A stretch of DNA of 64,000 bases from Ectopseudomonas alcaliphila (GCF_900101755.1 NZ_FNAE01000003.1:90715-154714), one strand, 5' to 3'. Counted from the first letter of the stretch, positions 46,213-55,387 are shown. The notes: generated by a model from the letters alone, not told the origin. Translations and numbers: made by a program.

Positions 46213-47063
46213 TAGCTCTTGGGCCTGATAGTGGCGGCTGCCCCGGCCGAGGCGATGATGATCGCACCGACGGCCAGCCACTGGCCCCAGAGCAGCTTCT
46301 CACCGAGAAAGGCCAGGCCGCACATTGCGGCGACTGCCGGCTCCAGGCTCATCAGCACGCTGAAGGTCCGCGCTGGCAGGCGCGTCAGCGCAACCATTTC
46401 CAGGCTGTAGGGCAGGGCCGAGGACAGCACCGCGACGCCGAGGGCGATGGGCAGCAGGTCCACGCTCAGCAGGTCGCTACCGGCGTGCCAGACCCCGATG
46501 GGCAAGACCAGCAAGGCAGCGACCCAGGTGCCCAGAGCGACGGTATGGCGGCCATGCTGGGCGCCGGCTTTCTGCCCGAAGACGATGTACAGCGCCCAGC
46601 ATACTCCCGCACCGAGGGCCAGGGCTGCGCCGAGTGGGTCGATGGCGCTTTGCGTGGCGCCGGTTGGCAGCAGCATCCACAGACCGGCGATGGCCAGAAT
46701 CACCCAGACGAAGTCCAGCAGGCGGCGTGAGGAAAACAGCGCCAGAGCCAGTGGACCGGTGAATTCCAGCGCCACGGCGATGCCCAGTGGAATGCTCTGC
46801 AGCGACATGTAGAACATCAGGTTCATGCCGCCCAGCGCCAGGCCGTAGGCGAGCAGGGCATGGCACTTGCGTAGATCCAGCTTGGCCCGCCAGGGCTGCA
46901 TCACCAGCGACAGAATGATCGCGCCGAGCACCAGGCGCAGGGCTGTGGTGCCTTCGGCGCCGACCAGCGGGAACAGGTTCTTGGCCAGCGACGCGCCGCT
47001 CTGGATCGAGACCATGGCCACCAGCAACAAGGCAATGGGAACGAGAAGTGCACTGCGTGGCAT
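46212..47063 (-). CDS. EamA-family (RhtA-type) metabolite exporter
   Basis: This 283-residue inner-membrane transporter has about ten hydrophobic segments arranged as two EamA repeats. LRLVLGAIILSL and AVALEFTGPLALALFSSRR fit the RhtA (threonine/homoserine exporter) branch, and the second repeat contains LMSLEPAVAAMCGLAFLGE. The substrate is unknown; amino-acid or purine export is likely for the family. Its stop codon lies in the edge of the repeat element. It is followed on the + strand by the convergent ABC exporter gene. Confidence 0.88.
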   Translation of the reverse strand: MPRSALLVPIALLLVAMVSIQSGASLAKNLFPLVGAEGTTALRLVLGAIILSLVMQPWRAKLDLRKCHALLAYGLALGGMNLMFYMSLQSIPLGIAVALEFTGPLALALFSSRRLLDFVWVILAIAGLWMLLPTGATQSAIDPLGAALALGAGVCWALYIVFGQKAGAQHGRHTVALGTWVAALLVLPIGVWHAGSDLLSVDLLPIALGVAVLSSALPYSLEMVALTRLPARTFSVLMSLEPAVAAMCGLAFLGEKLLWGQWLAVGAIIIASAGAAATIRPKS

Positions 47064-47097
47064 GGGGCTATGTCCTGGTGATGATCATCAAAGAAAA

Positions 47098-47118
47098 AAC
47101 CGGCCGCTGGGGCCGGTT
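47098..47118 (-). terminator. Terminator downstream of ppnP
   Basis: AACCGGCC (47098-47105) pairs with GGCCGGTT (47111-47118). On the minus strand a run of T from AAGAAAAAA follows. Confidence 0.8.
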
Positions 47119-47137
47119 CTTCGAGGCGCCTGGTGGC

Positions 47138-47419
47138 TTAGCGATATTCGCAGAGGTAGGCAGTATCCACCGCGACCTTGAGCTGGAACTTGCTGTTGGC
47201 CTCGACGGTGAACTTGCTGCCGGCTTCGAAGGTGTTCCAGCTGTCGCTGCCCGGCAGTTTGACGGTCAGGGCGCCGGCGACGACATGCATGACTTCCAGT
47301 TGGCTGGTGCCGAATTCGTATTCGCCCGGGGCCATTACGCCGATGGTGGCAGGGCCTTCAGCCATGGTGAAACCGATGGATTTGACGGTGCCGTCGAAGT
47401 ATTCGTTGACCTTGAACAT
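47138..47419 (-). CDS. ppnP: Pyrimidine/purine nucleoside phosphorylase PpnP
   Basis: This 93-residue cupin-fold enzyme (formerly DUF1255) splits nucleosides phosphorolytically into base and sugar phosphate. The start at 47419 gives [17 protein letters not shown], the typical opening. [20 protein letters not shown] and [19 protein letters not shown] match the family. An extension to 47593 is non-conserved and overlaps the exonuclease gene. A 118-base gap separates it from the upstream exonuclease gene, so it probably has its own promoter. Confidence 0.93.
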   Translation of the reverse strand: MFKVNEYFDGTVKSIGFTMAEGPATIGVMAPGEYEFGTSQLEVMHVVAGALTVKLPGSDSWNTFEAGSKFTVEANSKFQLKVAVDTAYLCEYR

Positions 47420-47540
47420 CTGCGATTCCTCGAAAGGGGTTGGAAAAGTTGCAGGGAGCCATTCTGAACGTCGCGTAGCGACGTCCCGAAGGCAGGCCTT
47501 AAAAGGGTCGCCAGTATGCCCAAGCGGCTTTTCTTCGTCA

Positions 47541-48089
47541 TCAGTCTTTGAGAGGCAGTACCAGCGGCAACAGGCGCGCGGTGTTGCGTGCATCTTCCAG
47601 GGCGCGGTGCTGCTGTCCCTGAAACTGCATGCCGGCCAGCTGCAGCGCGCTGTGCAGGCCGACCGGACGCTGTAGTTGGCGCGCCTTGACGAAAGCCTGC
47701 TTGAGGTTGAGGTGCGGCACGTCAGCCAGCAGGCTATGCAAGTGGTGCTGGCGCCACTCTTGTTCCAGTTGACGGCGGTCGTAATCGCCCCAGCTGCTCC
47801 AGCCGACCAGGCGCGAGGCGTGCTGCATCAGCCAGCGTTCGAATTGGGCCCAGACCTGCGGCAATGGCGCTGCACCGTCGACATCGGCCTGGCTGATGTG
47901 GGTGAGCTCGCGACAGAAGTCGGTCAGGCACGGGCGGCGTTGTGGTTTGACGATGCGCTGAAAGTGGTCGCGCTCATGGCCATCCACGCCTACCAGACTG
48001 GCGCCGATCTCGATGATTTCCATTTCTTCCATCGCCCAGCCGCCCTCATCGGTGGTGGCCTCCAGGTCGATGACTAGCCAATGCCCCAT
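47541..48089 (-). CDS. DEDDh 3'-5' exonuclease (ERI-1-like)
   Basis: This 182-residue single exonuclease domain has LVIDLEATT (Asp/Glu metal ligands), [29 protein letters not shown] (third acid) and [10 protein letters not shown] with [14 protein letters not shown] (His and last Asp). The order resembles the ERI-1/3'hExo branch of RNase T-like enzymes, which trim RNA ends in eukaryotes; the bacterial role is unclear. It is transcribed toward ppnP. Confidence 0.88.
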   Translation of the reverse strand: MGHWLVIDLEATTDEGGWAMEEMEIIEIGASLVGVDGHERDHFQRIVKPQRRPCLTDFCRELTHISQADVDGAAPLPQVWAQFERWLMQHASRLVGWSSWGDYDRRQLEQEWRQHHLHSLLADVPHLNLKQAFVKARQLQRPVGLHSALQLAGMQFQGQQHRALEDARNTARLLPLVLPLKD

Positions 48090-48377
48090 GGGCGCTCCTT
48101 AGAATCTGTCTGCGATCTGTTGCGCTTCGGCCCCGCTGCGTGGAAAAGGTTCCAGCTTGCATCAGGGCCAGACTCAAGCCCCCGTTCTGCAAGGAACCGC
48201 AGGCAGTATGGAAGGCCTTTTCGACCAGGGCAAACGTCGCGCAGCGACGATTTCTGATGTCCTCCCATGGTGGAGGGTGGCGCGTAGCGCTGGATGAGGG
48301 GCGGGTGTGCTGCAAAAGCTTTGATGATTCGCGCCACGCCCGTTAGGCTCTGGCGCCTATATCTGCAGGAGGTTGCT
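48090..48377. other. Gene-free region with a degenerate repeat relative
   Basis: The 288 bases between the exonuclease and dehydrogenase genes contain no convincing gene. The stretch from about 48113, starting GATCTGTTGCGCTTCGGCC, resembles the left part of the short repeat class (compare 61218-61250) but lacks the shared GCTCATTTAC core, so it may be a decayed partial copy. CGTCGCGCAGCGACG at 48235-48249 is a small palindrome. Confidence 0.45.
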
Positions 48378-49250
48378 ATGGCAAAGGTCGCGTTTCTCGG
48401 TTTGGGCGTCATGGGGTATCCGATGGCCGGGCATCTCGCCCGTAAGGGTCATCAGGTGACGGTCTATAACCGCTCGCCGGGCAAGGCCGAGCAGTGGATG
48501 GGGGAATATGCCGGTAGCAGTGCGCCGACCCCGTGTGAGGCGGTGGCGGGCGCCGAGCTGGTGATGTGCTGTGTCGGCAACGATGACGACCTGCGCAGCG
48601 TGATTCTGGGCGAGCAGGGCGCGTTCGCCGGCATGGCGCCGGGCGCCATTCTGGTCGACCACACTACGGCTTCTGCCGATGTGGCGCGTGAGCTGGCAGC
48701 CCTCGCGACCGAGCGCGGCCTGGGGTTTCTCGATGCGCCGGTATCCGGCGGCCAGGCTGGTGCGGTCAATGGCGTGCTGACCGTGATGGTTGGTGGTGAG
48801 GCTGAAACCTACGCAGTGGCCGAGCCGGTCATCCAGAGCTACGCGCGAATGATGCGTCTGATGGGGCCGGCTGGTAGTGGCCAACTGAGCAAGATGGTCA
48901 ACCAGATCTGCATCGCCGGCCTGGTTCAGGGGCTGGCAGAGGCGCTGAACTTCGCTCAGTGCGCAGGGCTGGATGGCCATGCCGTGGTCGATGTGATCAG
49001 CAAGGGCGCGGCGCAGTCCTGGCAGATGGAGAATCGCTACAAGACCATGCTGGCTGGCGAGTTCGATTTCGGTTTCGCGGTCGACTGGATGCGCAAAGAT
49101 CTGTCGATCCTGCTCGAAGAGTCGCGTCGCAACGGCGCACAGCTGCCGGTCACGGCGCTGGTCGATCAGTTCTACGCCGACGTTCAGGCCATGGGTGGCG
49201 GTCGCTGGGACACTTCCAGCCTGCTGGCTCGTTTGCAGCGTAACCGCTGA
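48378..49250 (+). CDS. 3-hydroxyisobutyrate dehydrogenase family oxidoreductase
   Basis: This 290-residue NAD(P)-dependent beta-hydroxyacid dehydrogenase starts at ATG 48378 after CAGGAGG. It has FLGLGVMGYPMAGHLARKGH (Rossmann motif), VDHTTASADVARELA and FLDAPVSGGQAGAVNGVLTV (substrate-binding). The catalytic Lys is in GSGQLSKMVNQI. Members reduce or oxidise 3-hydroxyisobutyrate, tartronate semialdehyde, succinic semialdehyde and similar small acids; the exact substrate is not decidable. It stands alone between two repeat regions. Confidence 0.9.
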   Translation: MAKVAFLGLGVMGYPMAGHLARKGHQVTVYNRSPGKAEQWMGEYAGSSAPTPCEAVAGAELVMCCVGNDDDLRSVILGEQGAFAGMAPGAILVDHTTASADVARELAALATERGLGFLDAPVSGGQAGAVNGVLTVMVGGEAETYAVAEPVIQSYARMMRLMGPAGSGQLSKMVNQICIAGLVQGLAEALNFAQCAGLDGHAVVDVISKGAAQSWQMENRYKTMLAGEFDFGFAVDWMRKDLSILLEESRRNGAQLPVTALVDQFYADVQAMGGGRWDTSSLLARLQRNR

Positions 49251-49287
49251 TCGTGAAAGGCCTCGACGGACGACGCGCGCCTCATTA

Positions 49288-49431
49288 GCAGGCCGTTGAA
49301 AAAAACGTAGGCGAGGCAGCCAGTGCAAGGCAAAAACAGCCGAAAAAGCGCAGTTTACGTTTCGTAAATGAGCATTTTGAGGCTGTTTTTAACGCAGCAA
49401 TGGCAACGTAGGTAGTTTTTCAGCGGCCTGT
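49288..49431. repeat. TA-flanked inverted-repeat element, long class, copy D
   Basis: This is a 144-bp non-coding element 37 bases after the dehydrogenase gene. Ends are GCAGGCCGTTGAAAAA and the complement of ACAGGCCGCTGAAAAAC; TA lies outside both (49286-49287, 49432-49433). Arms AAAAACAGCC (49332-49341) and GGCTGTTTTT (49381-49390) pair perfectly, and TTTAC (49354-49358) pairs with GTAAA (49364-49368). It aligns along its whole length with the reverse complement of copy A. Confidence 0.85.
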
Positions 49432-49469
49432 TAGGATCGCCGCCGTTCGTTTGTAGTCGAGGTCGTTTC

Positions 49470-49721
49470 ATGGAGTGTCGTGCCGGTTGCGGTGCCTGCT
49501 GCATCGCGCCTTCAATCAGTTCACCGATTCCGGGTATGCCTGACGGCAAGCCCGCCGGTGTGCGCTGTATCCATCTCAATGCCGAGTTTCTCTGCGCCAT
49601 CTTCGGTCGTCCCGAGAGGCCCGCAGTGTGCGCCGGGTTCAAGGCGGAAGAGCAGCTGTGCGCTGCTGATCGCGAAAGCGCCATTCGTTTGCTGGGTTGG
49701 CTGGAGCAGGCGACTGCGTGA
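49470..49721 (+). CDS. YkgJ family cysteine cluster protein
   Basis: This 83-residue protein has the CX3CX2CC motif near the start (MECRAGCGACC) and further cysteines at RCIHL, EFLCAIF, AVCAGF and QLCAA. This Cys-cluster family probably binds zinc or an iron-sulfur cluster. The start follows GAGGTCGTTTC. Its role is unknown. Confidence 0.88.
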   Translation: MECRAGCGACCIAPSISSPIPGMPDGKPAGVRCIHLNAEFLCAIFGRPERPAVCAGFKAEEQLCAADRESAIRLLGWLEQATA

Positions 49722-49787
49722 CGATGTGAACCGCTTGTGGCCCGTGCGGGTCGAAACGCAAACGATCCCACCGGGAGTTGCTCGAAG

Positions 49788-50387
49788 ATGATGCGTTTTT
49801 CCGTTCTGGCGATGATGTTGTGTGCGGCCGCTATCCAGGCTGACGAGAGGCAGTGGCAGCTGGAGCGCGAAGAGGACGGTGTGAGCGTCTACCTGGCCGA
49901 CGTGCCTGGGTCCAAGTACAAGGCTTATCGCGGCGTGGTGACGATCAACGCAGACCTGGCCGCGGTGCAGGCCGTGCAGGAGGATGTCACGGGGTCTTGT
50001 TCCTGGATTTTCAGCTGCCAGCAGCAGCGGCTGCTCGAGACCGATGGCGATGTGAGCGAGCTGTACACCCGTTTCGAAATGCCCTGGCCGGTGAAGGCGC
50101 GTGATTCGGTGATTCAGGTGACCACGCGCACCGATGGCGATGGTGGCGTCACGCGTCTGCTCAAGGCGGTGCCGCAGCGTTTACCGGAGGAAAAGGGCTT
50201 CGTGCGGGTGCAGCGGGTCGATGGTCAGTGGCGTCTGAAGCCGCTCGGCGAGGGCCGGGTGGAGGTGATCTACGAGGTGCACACCGAGCCGGGCGGAAGC
50301 GTGCCTTCGTGGTTGGCCAACAGTTTTGTCGTCGATGCGCCACTGCAGACGCTACAGGGCTTGCGAGCGAAGGTGGAAGGGCGTTGA
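49788..50387 (+). CDS. START domain-containing periplasmic protein
   Basis: This 199-residue protein has a signal peptide (MMRFSVLAMMLCAAAIQA). The mature part is a START-type lipid-binding fold: WQLEREEDGVSVYLADVPG, CSWIFSCQQQRLLET and MPWPVKARDSVIQVTT match bacterial START proteins. Ligand and role are unknown. It is followed by a strong bidirectional terminator, convergent with gltA. Confidence 0.85.
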   Translation: MMRFSVLAMMLCAAAIQADERQWQLEREEDGVSVYLADVPGSKYKAYRGVVTINADLAAVQAVQEDVTGSCSWIFSCQQQRLLETDGDVSELYTRFEMPWPVKARDSVIQVTTRTDGDGGVTRLLKAVPQRLPEEKGFVRVQRVDGQWRLKPLGEGRVEVIYEVHTEPGGSVPSWLANSFVVDAPLQTLQGLRAKVEGR

Positions 50388-50409
50388 GTTAGATACTCGC
50401 CAGACAATA

Positions 50410-50438
50410 AAAAAGGCTGCCAGATTGGCAGCCTTTTT
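50410..50438. terminator. Bidirectional terminator between START gene and gltA
   Basis: AAAAAGGCTGCCA (50410-50422) pairs with TGGCAGCCTTTTT (50426-50438), with poly-A on the left and poly-T on the right, serving both convergent genes. Confidence 0.92.
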
Positions 50439-50453
50439 CGTCTCGCGGCGCTA

Positions 50454-51737
50454 TCAGTCGCGATTGCTCGGCAGATCGCGCTGCTCGTAACCGGTGTACA
50501 GCTGGCGCGGACGGCCAATCTTGTACGGACCCGAGAGCATTTCCTTCCAGTGCGAGATCCAGCCCACGGTACGTGCCAGGGCGAAGATAACGGTGAACAT
50601 CGAGGTCGGAATGCCGATGGCCTTGAGGATGATGCCCGAGTAGAAGTCCACGTTCGGGTACAGGTTGCGCTCTTTGAAGTACGGATCGGTCAGGGCGATC
50701 TCTTCCAGGCGCATGGCCAGTTCCAGCTGCGGGTCATTGGTGATGCCCAGCTCGCCGAGAACTTCGTCGCAGGTCTGCTTCATCACGGTAGCGCGCGGGT
50801 CGCGGTTCTTGTACACGCGGTGACCGAAGCCCATCAGCTTGAACGGGTCGTTCTTGTCCTTGGCCTTGGCGATGAACTTGTCGATGTTCGAAACGTCACC
50901 GATCTCGTCGAGCATGGCCAGTACGGCTTCGTTGGCGCCGCCGTGTGCCGGGCCCCACAGTGCGGCGATACCGGCTGCGATACAGGCGAACGGGTTGGCG
51001 CCCGAAGAGCCAGCCAGGCGTACGGTGGAGGTGGAGGCGTTCTGCTCATGATCGGCATGGAGGATGAAGATCTTGTCCATCGCCTTGGCCAGCACCGGGC
51101 TGATCGGTTTGATCTCGCACGGGGTGTTGAACATCATGTGCAGGAAGTTTTCCGCGTAATTCAGGTCATTGCGCGGGTACATCATGGGCTGGCCCATGGA
51201 GTACTTGTAGGTCATGGCGGCGATAGTCGGCATCTTGGCCACCAGGCGCATGGCCGAGACTTCGCGGTGCTGCGGGTTATTGATGTCCAGCGAGTCGTGA
51301 TAGAAGGCGGACAGGGCACCAACCACGCCGCACATGATGGCCATCGGGTGGGCATCGCGGCGGAAACCGTTGAAGAAGGTCTTCAGCTGCTCGTGAACCA
51401 TGGTGTGGTTCTTGATGGTGCTGACGAATTTGGCCTTCTCTTCCTTGCTCGGCAGTTCGCCATTGAGCAGCAGGTAGCAGGTTTCCAGGTAGTCGGATTG
51501 CTCGGCGAGCTGTTCGATGGGGTAGCCGCGGTGCAGCAGGATCCCCTGGTCGCCATCGATATAGGTGATCTTCGACTCGCAAGAGGCGGTCGACATGAAA
51601 CCAGGATCAAAGGTGAACCGACCCGTGGCGGTCAGGCTCCGCACATCGATTACATCGGGACCAACAGTGCCGGTCAGAACGGGCAGTTCGACGGGGGCAT
51701 TGCCCTCGATGATCAACTGCGCTTTTTTGTCAGCCAT
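50454..51737 (-). CDS. gltA: Citrate synthase (type II, hexameric)
   Basis: GltA condenses acetyl-CoA and oxaloacetate to citrate. The 427-residue protein starts at 51737 ([13 protein letters not shown]) and ends LPSNRD. Active-site segments [14 protein letters not shown] (with the second His), [12 protein letters not shown] and [15 protein letters not shown] are present. Length and N-terminal domain fit the Gram-negative NADH-inhibited hexamer. Its promoter lies in the 362-base region shared with sdhC, read divergently. Adjacency to the sdh/suc genes groups nearly half of the TCA cycle. Confidence 0.98.
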   Translation of the reverse strand: MADKKAQLIIEGNAPVELPVLTGTVGPDVIDVRSLTATGRFTFDPGFMSTASCESKITYIDGDQGILLHRGYPIEQLAEQSDYLETCYLLLNGELPSKEEKAKFVSTIKNHTMVHEQLKTFFNGFRRDAHPMAIMCGVVGALSAFYHDSLDINNPQHREVSAMRLVAKMPTIAAMTYKYSMGQPMMYPRNDLNYAENFLHMMFNTPCEIKPISPVLAKAMDKIFILHADHEQNASTSTVRLAGSSGANPFACIAAGIAALWGPAHGGANEAVLAMLDEIGDVSNIDKFIAKAKDKNDPFKLMGFGHRVYKNRDPRATVMKQTCDEVLGELGITNDPQLELAMRLEEIALTDPYFKERNLYPNVDFYSGIILKAIGIPTSMFTVIFALARTVGWISHWKEMLSGPYKIGRPRQLYTGYEQRDLPSNRD

Positions 51738-51796
51738 ATGTGGCCTCCTAGTTATGCTTGAAATCATCAGACAGCCCCCCACGCAGGGCCCGCACC

Positions 51797-51824
51797 ACTA
51801 TAGTGGGATAAATCCGAAAGTCAA
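51797..51824 (-). promoter_or_regulatory. Sigma-70 promoter of gltA
   Basis: On the minus strand TTGACT (51824-51819) and TATAGT (51802-51797) are 16 bases apart, 60 bases before the gltA start. It is a near-consensus promoter. Confidence 0.7.
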
Positions 51825-51938
51825 TTTGCGAGAACCCAGGCAGTAGAAGGGTTTGAACGGTATTTTCAACGAAAAAAGGGCGCTATTTACGCCATTTGTT
51901 TAAAGGCTGCAATGCGCTTTTTGGGGGAGGGCATTGCA

Positions 51939-51967
51939 TTGTCATTAGTCTGCTAACTGTCTATACT
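51939..51967 (+). promoter_or_regulatory. Sigma-70 promoter of sdhCDAB
   Basis: TTGTCA (51939-51944) and TATACT (51962-51967) are separated by exactly 17 bases. The predicted start leaves a leader of about 125 bases before sdhC. No other feature is recognised in the 51738-52099 gap besides this and the gltA promoter. Confidence 0.75.
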
Positions 51968-52099
51968 CTGCGCCCGACCGCCAGGGGCTTTGCGGCCATA
52001 TCATGGCGGTCGTCACTCCTTGGGTGATGGGTACCTGACCAGTGCACTTCCCAACAACTTTGCCCTGATAGTTAGGGGCTCTCAGTGTGATAAAAAGCC

Positions 52100-52474
52100 G
52101 TGAATAGCCAACGACCTGTAAACCTAGACCTTAGGACTATCAAGCTCCCAGTCACCGCTTACACCTCCATTCTTCACCGTATCTCCGGTGTCATCCTCTT
52201 TGTCGGTATCGCCATCCTGCTGTTCGGCCTCGACAAGTCGCTGACCTCCGAAGAGGGCTTCGCCCAGGTGAAAGAATGCCTGACCAGCCCGCTGGCCAAG
52301 TTCGTGATCTGGGGTCTTCTGTCCGCTCTGCTGTATCACCTGGTGGCCGGCGTGCGCCACTTGATCATGGACATGGGCATCGGCGAGACGCTGGAAGGCG
52401 GCAAGCTGGGCTCGAAAATCGTCATCGCCGTTGCGGCGGTCGTGATCGTGCTGCTGGGGGTGTGGATATGGTAA
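52100..52474 (+). CDS. sdhC: Succinate dehydrogenase cytochrome b556 subunit
   Basis: This 124-residue membrane subunit anchors complex II and helps bind heme b and ubiquinone. It starts with GTG at 52100 (MNSQRPVNLDLRTIKLPVTA). SITSILHRISG-type motif appears as YTSILHRISGVILF, and the heme ligand is probably His80 (LLYHLVAGVRHL). Three membrane segments are visible. It overlaps sdhD by seven bases. The ribosome site is weak (AAAAAG). Confidence 0.95.
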   Translation: MNSQRPVNLDLRTIKLPVTAYTSILHRISGVILFVGIAILLFGLDKSLTSEEGFAQVKECLTSPLAKFVIWGLLSALLYHLVAGVRHLIMDMGIGETLEGGKLGSKIVIAVAAVVIVLLGVWIW

Positions 52475-52836
52475 CTAATGTCACGAATTTCTCGCGTTCG
52501 GGCCTCTATGACTGGATGGCTCAGCGCGTTTCTGCGGTCGTTCTCGCGGCTTACACGCTGTTTCTGCTGGGCTATGTGATCTGTAATCCGGGTATGGGCT
52601 ACGCCGAATGGCATGGTCTGTTCTCGCATACCGCAATGCGCATCTTCAGCCTGCTGGCCCTGGTTGCACTGAGTGTGCACGCCTGGGTTGGCATGTGGAC
52701 CATTTCCACCGACTACCTGACGCCGATGGCGCTGGGCAAGTGGGCGACTGGTGTGCGTTTCCTGTTCCAGGCCGTATGTGGCATCGCGATGTTCGCGATG
52801 TTCGTCTGGGGCGTGCAGATTCTGTGGGGTCTCTGA
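52468..52836 (+). CDS. sdhD: Succinate dehydrogenase hydrophobic membrane anchor subunit
   Basis: This 122-residue membrane protein has three hydrophobic segments. ATG 52468 overlaps the sdhC end. GLYDWMAQRVSAVVLAAYT matches the SdhD N-terminus, and SVHAWVGMWTISTDYLTP carries the conserved His/Asp-Tyr quinone-site region. It pairs with SdhC; sdhA follows after three bases. Confidence 0.95.
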   Translation: MVTNVTNFSRSGLYDWMAQRVSAVVLAAYTLFLLGYVICNPGMGYAEWHGLFSHTAMRIFSLLALVALSVHAWVGMWTISTDYLTPMALGKWATGVRFLFQAVCGIAMFAMFVWGVQILWGL

Positions 52837-52839
52837 TTC

Positions 52840-54612
52840 ATGGCTAGCATCCGTACTCTTTCCTATGACGCCATCATCGTTGGTGGCGGCGGCGCCGGCA
52901 TGCGTGCTGCGCTGCAACTGGCTCAGGGCGGTCACAAGACTGCCGTGGTCACCAAGGTGTTCCCGACTCGTTCGCACACCGTTTCCGCTCAGGGTGGCAT
53001 CACCTGCGCCATCGCTTCGGCCGACCCGAACGATGACTGGCGCTGGCACATGTACGATACCGTCAAGGGTTCCGACTACATCGGTGACCAGGACGCTATC
53101 GAGTACATGTGTTCCGTAGGCCCGGAGGCCGTGTTCGAGCTCGAACACATGGGTCTGCCGTTCTCCCGTACCGAGCAGGGTCGTATCTACCAGCGTCCGT
53201 TCGGCGGTCAGTCCAAGGGTCCGGACAATCCGACCCAGGCTGCTCGTACCTGCGCTGCTGCCGACCGTACCGGTCACGCGCTGCTGCACACCCTGTATCA
53301 GGCCAACCTGAAAGCCGGCACCTCGTTCCTCAACGAGTGGTACGCGGTTGATCTGGTGAAGAACCAGGACGGCGCCATCGTCGGCGTCATCGCCATCTGC
53401 ATCGAGACTGGCGAAACCGTCTACATCCGCTCCAAGGCCGTGGTTCTGGCCACCGGCGGTGCGGGTCGTATCTACGCCTCCACCACCAACGCCCTGATCA
53501 ACACCGGTGACGGCGTGGGCATGGCCCTGCGTGCCGGTGTGCCGGTGCAGGACATCGAAATGTGGCAGTTCCACCCGACCGGTATCGCCGGCGCTGGTGT
53601 ACTGGTCACCGAAGGTTGCCGTGGCGAGGGTGGTTACCTGATCAACGCCCATGGCGAGCGTTTCATGGAGCGTTATGCGCCGAACGCCAAAGACCTCGCT
53701 GGTCGCGACGTGGTGGCTCGTTCGATGGTCAAGGAAGTCATTGCCGGCAACGGCTGTGGCCCGGACAAGGACCACGTACTGCTGAAGCTCGACCACCTCG
53801 GCGAAGAAGTGCTGCACAGCCGCCTGCCAGGTATCTGCGAACTGTCCAAGACCTTCGCTCACGTCGACCCGGTCGTCGCTCCGGTTCCGGTGATCCCGAC
53901 CTGCCACTACATGATGGGCGGCGTGCCGACCAACATTCATGGTCAGGCCATCACCCAGGACGCCAACGGCAACGACAAGATCATCGAAGGTCTGTTCGCT
54001 GTAGGTGAAGTGGCGTGCGTATCGGTACACGGTGCCAACCGTCTGGGCGGCAACTCGCTGCTCGACCTGGTGGTATTCGGTCGTGCTGCTGGCCTGCACC
54101 TGGAAAAAGCGCTGAAAGAAGGCGTGGAAGTCCGTGGTGCCAGCGAAACCGACATCGAGCAGTCGCTGTCGCGTCTGGCTGGCGTCAACGAGCGCAGCAC
54201 TGGCGAAGACGTCGCCCCGCTGCGTAAAGAGCTGCAACAGTGCATGCAGAACTACTTCGGTGTATTCCGTACCGGCGAATACATGCAGAAGGGCATCCAA
54301 CAACTGGCCGACCTGCGTGAGCGCATCGCGAAAGTCAAAATCGCGGACAAGAGCCAGGCGTTCAACACTGCGCGTATCGAAGCGCTGGAACTGCAGAACC
54401 TCCTCGAAGTCGCTGAAGCGACCGCGGTCGCGGCCGAGGCTCGTAAAGAGTCCCGTGGCGCCCACGCTCGTGAAGACTTCGAGGAGCGCGACGATCAGAA
54501 CTGGCTGTGCCACTCCCTGTACTTCCCAGGCGAGAAGCGCGTAGCCAAGCGTGACGTGAACTTCGCGCCGAAGACCGTTCCAGCATTTGAACCCAAGGTT
54601 CGGACTTATTAA
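52840..54612 (+). CDS. sdhA: Succinate dehydrogenase flavoprotein subunit
   Basis: This 590-residue FAD subunit oxidises succinate to fumarate. It has the dinucleotide motif [14 protein letters not shown], the FAD-linking His46 in [12 protein letters not shown] and [42 protein letters not shown] is the substrate region, and the C-terminus ends in [14 protein letters not shown]. It follows sdhD by three bases and precedes sdhB by eleven, in one operon. Confidence 0.98.
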   Translation: MASIRTLSYDAIIVGGGGAGMRAALQLAQGGHKTAVVTKVFPTRSHTVSAQGGITCAIASADPNDDWRWHMYDTVKGSDYIGDQDAIEYMCSVGPEAVFELEHMGLPFSRTEQGRIYQRPFGGQSKGPDNPTQAARTCAAADRTGHALLHTLYQANLKAGTSFLNEWYAVDLVKNQDGAIVGVIAICIETGETVYIRSKAVVLATGGAGRIYASTTNALINTGDGVGMALRAGVPVQDIEMWQFHPTGIAGAGVLVTEGCRGEGGYLINAHGERFMERYAPNAKDLAGRDVVARSMVKEVIAGNGCGPDKDHVLLKLDHLGEEVLHSRLPGICELSKTFAHVDPVVAPVPVIPTCHYMMGGVPTNIHGQAITQDANGNDKIIEGLFAVGEVACVSVHGANRLGGNSLLDLVVFGRAAGLHLEKALKEGVEVRGASETDIEQSLSRLAGVNERSTGEDVAPLRKELQQCMQNYFGVFRTGEYMQKGIQQLADLRERIAKVKIADKSQAFNTARIEALELQNLLEVAEATAVAAEARKESRGAHAREDFEERDDQNWLCHSLYFPGEKRVAKRDVNFAPKTVPAFEPKVRTY

Positions 54613-54623
54613 GGGTGACTGAT

Positions 54624-55331
54624 ATGTTGCAAGTCAGTGTGTATCGCTACAACCCGGAGAAGGACGCTGCTCCGTTCATGCAGGACTTCCAGGTCGACAC
54701 CGGCGGCAAGGACATCATGGTCCTCGACGTGCTGGCGCTGATCAAGGAGCAGGACGAAGGCTTCTCCTACCGTCGCTCCTGCCGTGAAGGCGTATGTGGC
54801 TCCGACGGCATGAACATCAACGGCAAGAACGGCCTGGCCTGTATCACGCCGATCTCTGCTGCCGGCCTCAAGGGCGGCAAGCTGGTGATTCGTCCGTTGC
54901 CGGGTCTGCCGGTCATTCGTGACCTGGTCGTCGACATGAGCATCTTCTACAAGCAGTACGAGAAGGTGCAGCCGTTCCTGCAGAACGACACCCCGGCTCC
55001 GGCCATCGAGCGTCTGCAGTCGCCGGAAGAGCGCGAGAAGCTCGACGGCCTGTACGAGTGCATTCTGTGTGCGTGCTGCTCGACCAGCTGCCCGTCGTTC
55101 TGGTGGAACCCAGACAAGTTCCTCGGTCCCGCTGCACTGCTGCAGGCCTATCGCTTCCTGGCCGACAGCCGTGACACCAAGACCGCTGAGCGTCTGGCCT
55201 CACTGGACGATCCGTTCAGTGTGTTCCGCTGCCGCGGCATCATGAACTGCGTGAACGTCTGCCCCAAGGGTCTGAATCCGACCAAGGCGATCGGCCACGT
55301 GCGTAACATGCTGCTGCAGAGCGGTACCTGA
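54624..55331 (+). CDS. sdhB: Succinate dehydrogenase iron-sulfur subunit
   Basis: This 235-residue electron-transfer subunit carries a [2Fe-2S] centre in CREGVCGSDGMNINGKNGLAC-type sequence, and [4Fe-4S]/[3Fe-4S] ligands in CILCACCSTSCPSFWW and CRGIMNCVNVCPKGLNPTKA. ATG 54624 (MLQVSVYRYNPEKD) is preferred to GTG 54615. It links SdhA to the membrane quinone site. It ends the sdhCDAB set; sucA follows after 249 bases. Confidence 0.97.
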   Translation: MLQVSVYRYNPEKDAAPFMQDFQVDTGGKDIMVLDVLALIKEQDEGFSYRRSCREGVCGSDGMNINGKNGLACITPISAAGLKGGKLVIRPLPGLPVIRDLVVDMSIFYKQYEKVQPFLQNDTPAPAIERLQSPEEREKLDGLYECILCACCSTSCPSFWWNPDKFLGPAALLQAYRFLADSRDTKTAERLASLDDPFSVFRCRGIMNCVNVCPKGLNPTKAIGHVRNMLLQSGT

Positions 55332-55357
55332 TTCGCAAGTTGCTATACCTGTAACAC

Positions 55358-55387
55358 CTGCGAGTCCGGCTCAGGCCGGCCTCGCAG
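55358..55387 (+). other. Hairpin between sdhB and sucA
   Basis: CTGCGAG (55358-55364) pairs with CTCGCAG (55381-55387) and an inner CCGGC/GCCGG adds to the stem. No T run follows. It may act in RNA processing or partial termination between the sdh and suc genes. Confidence 0.5.

Noticed and set aside
49288..49431. Repeat element read as a simple rho-independent terminator
   Set aside because: The T-rich parts are inside the stem and the length, end structure and flanking TA match the other copies, so a mobile-type repeat explains it better, although it may also stop transcription.
52336..54513. Long minus-strand open frame opposite sdhD and sdhA (725 codons)
   Set aside because: It overlaps two certain genes, has no recognised domain and its composition reflects the antisense of biased codons.
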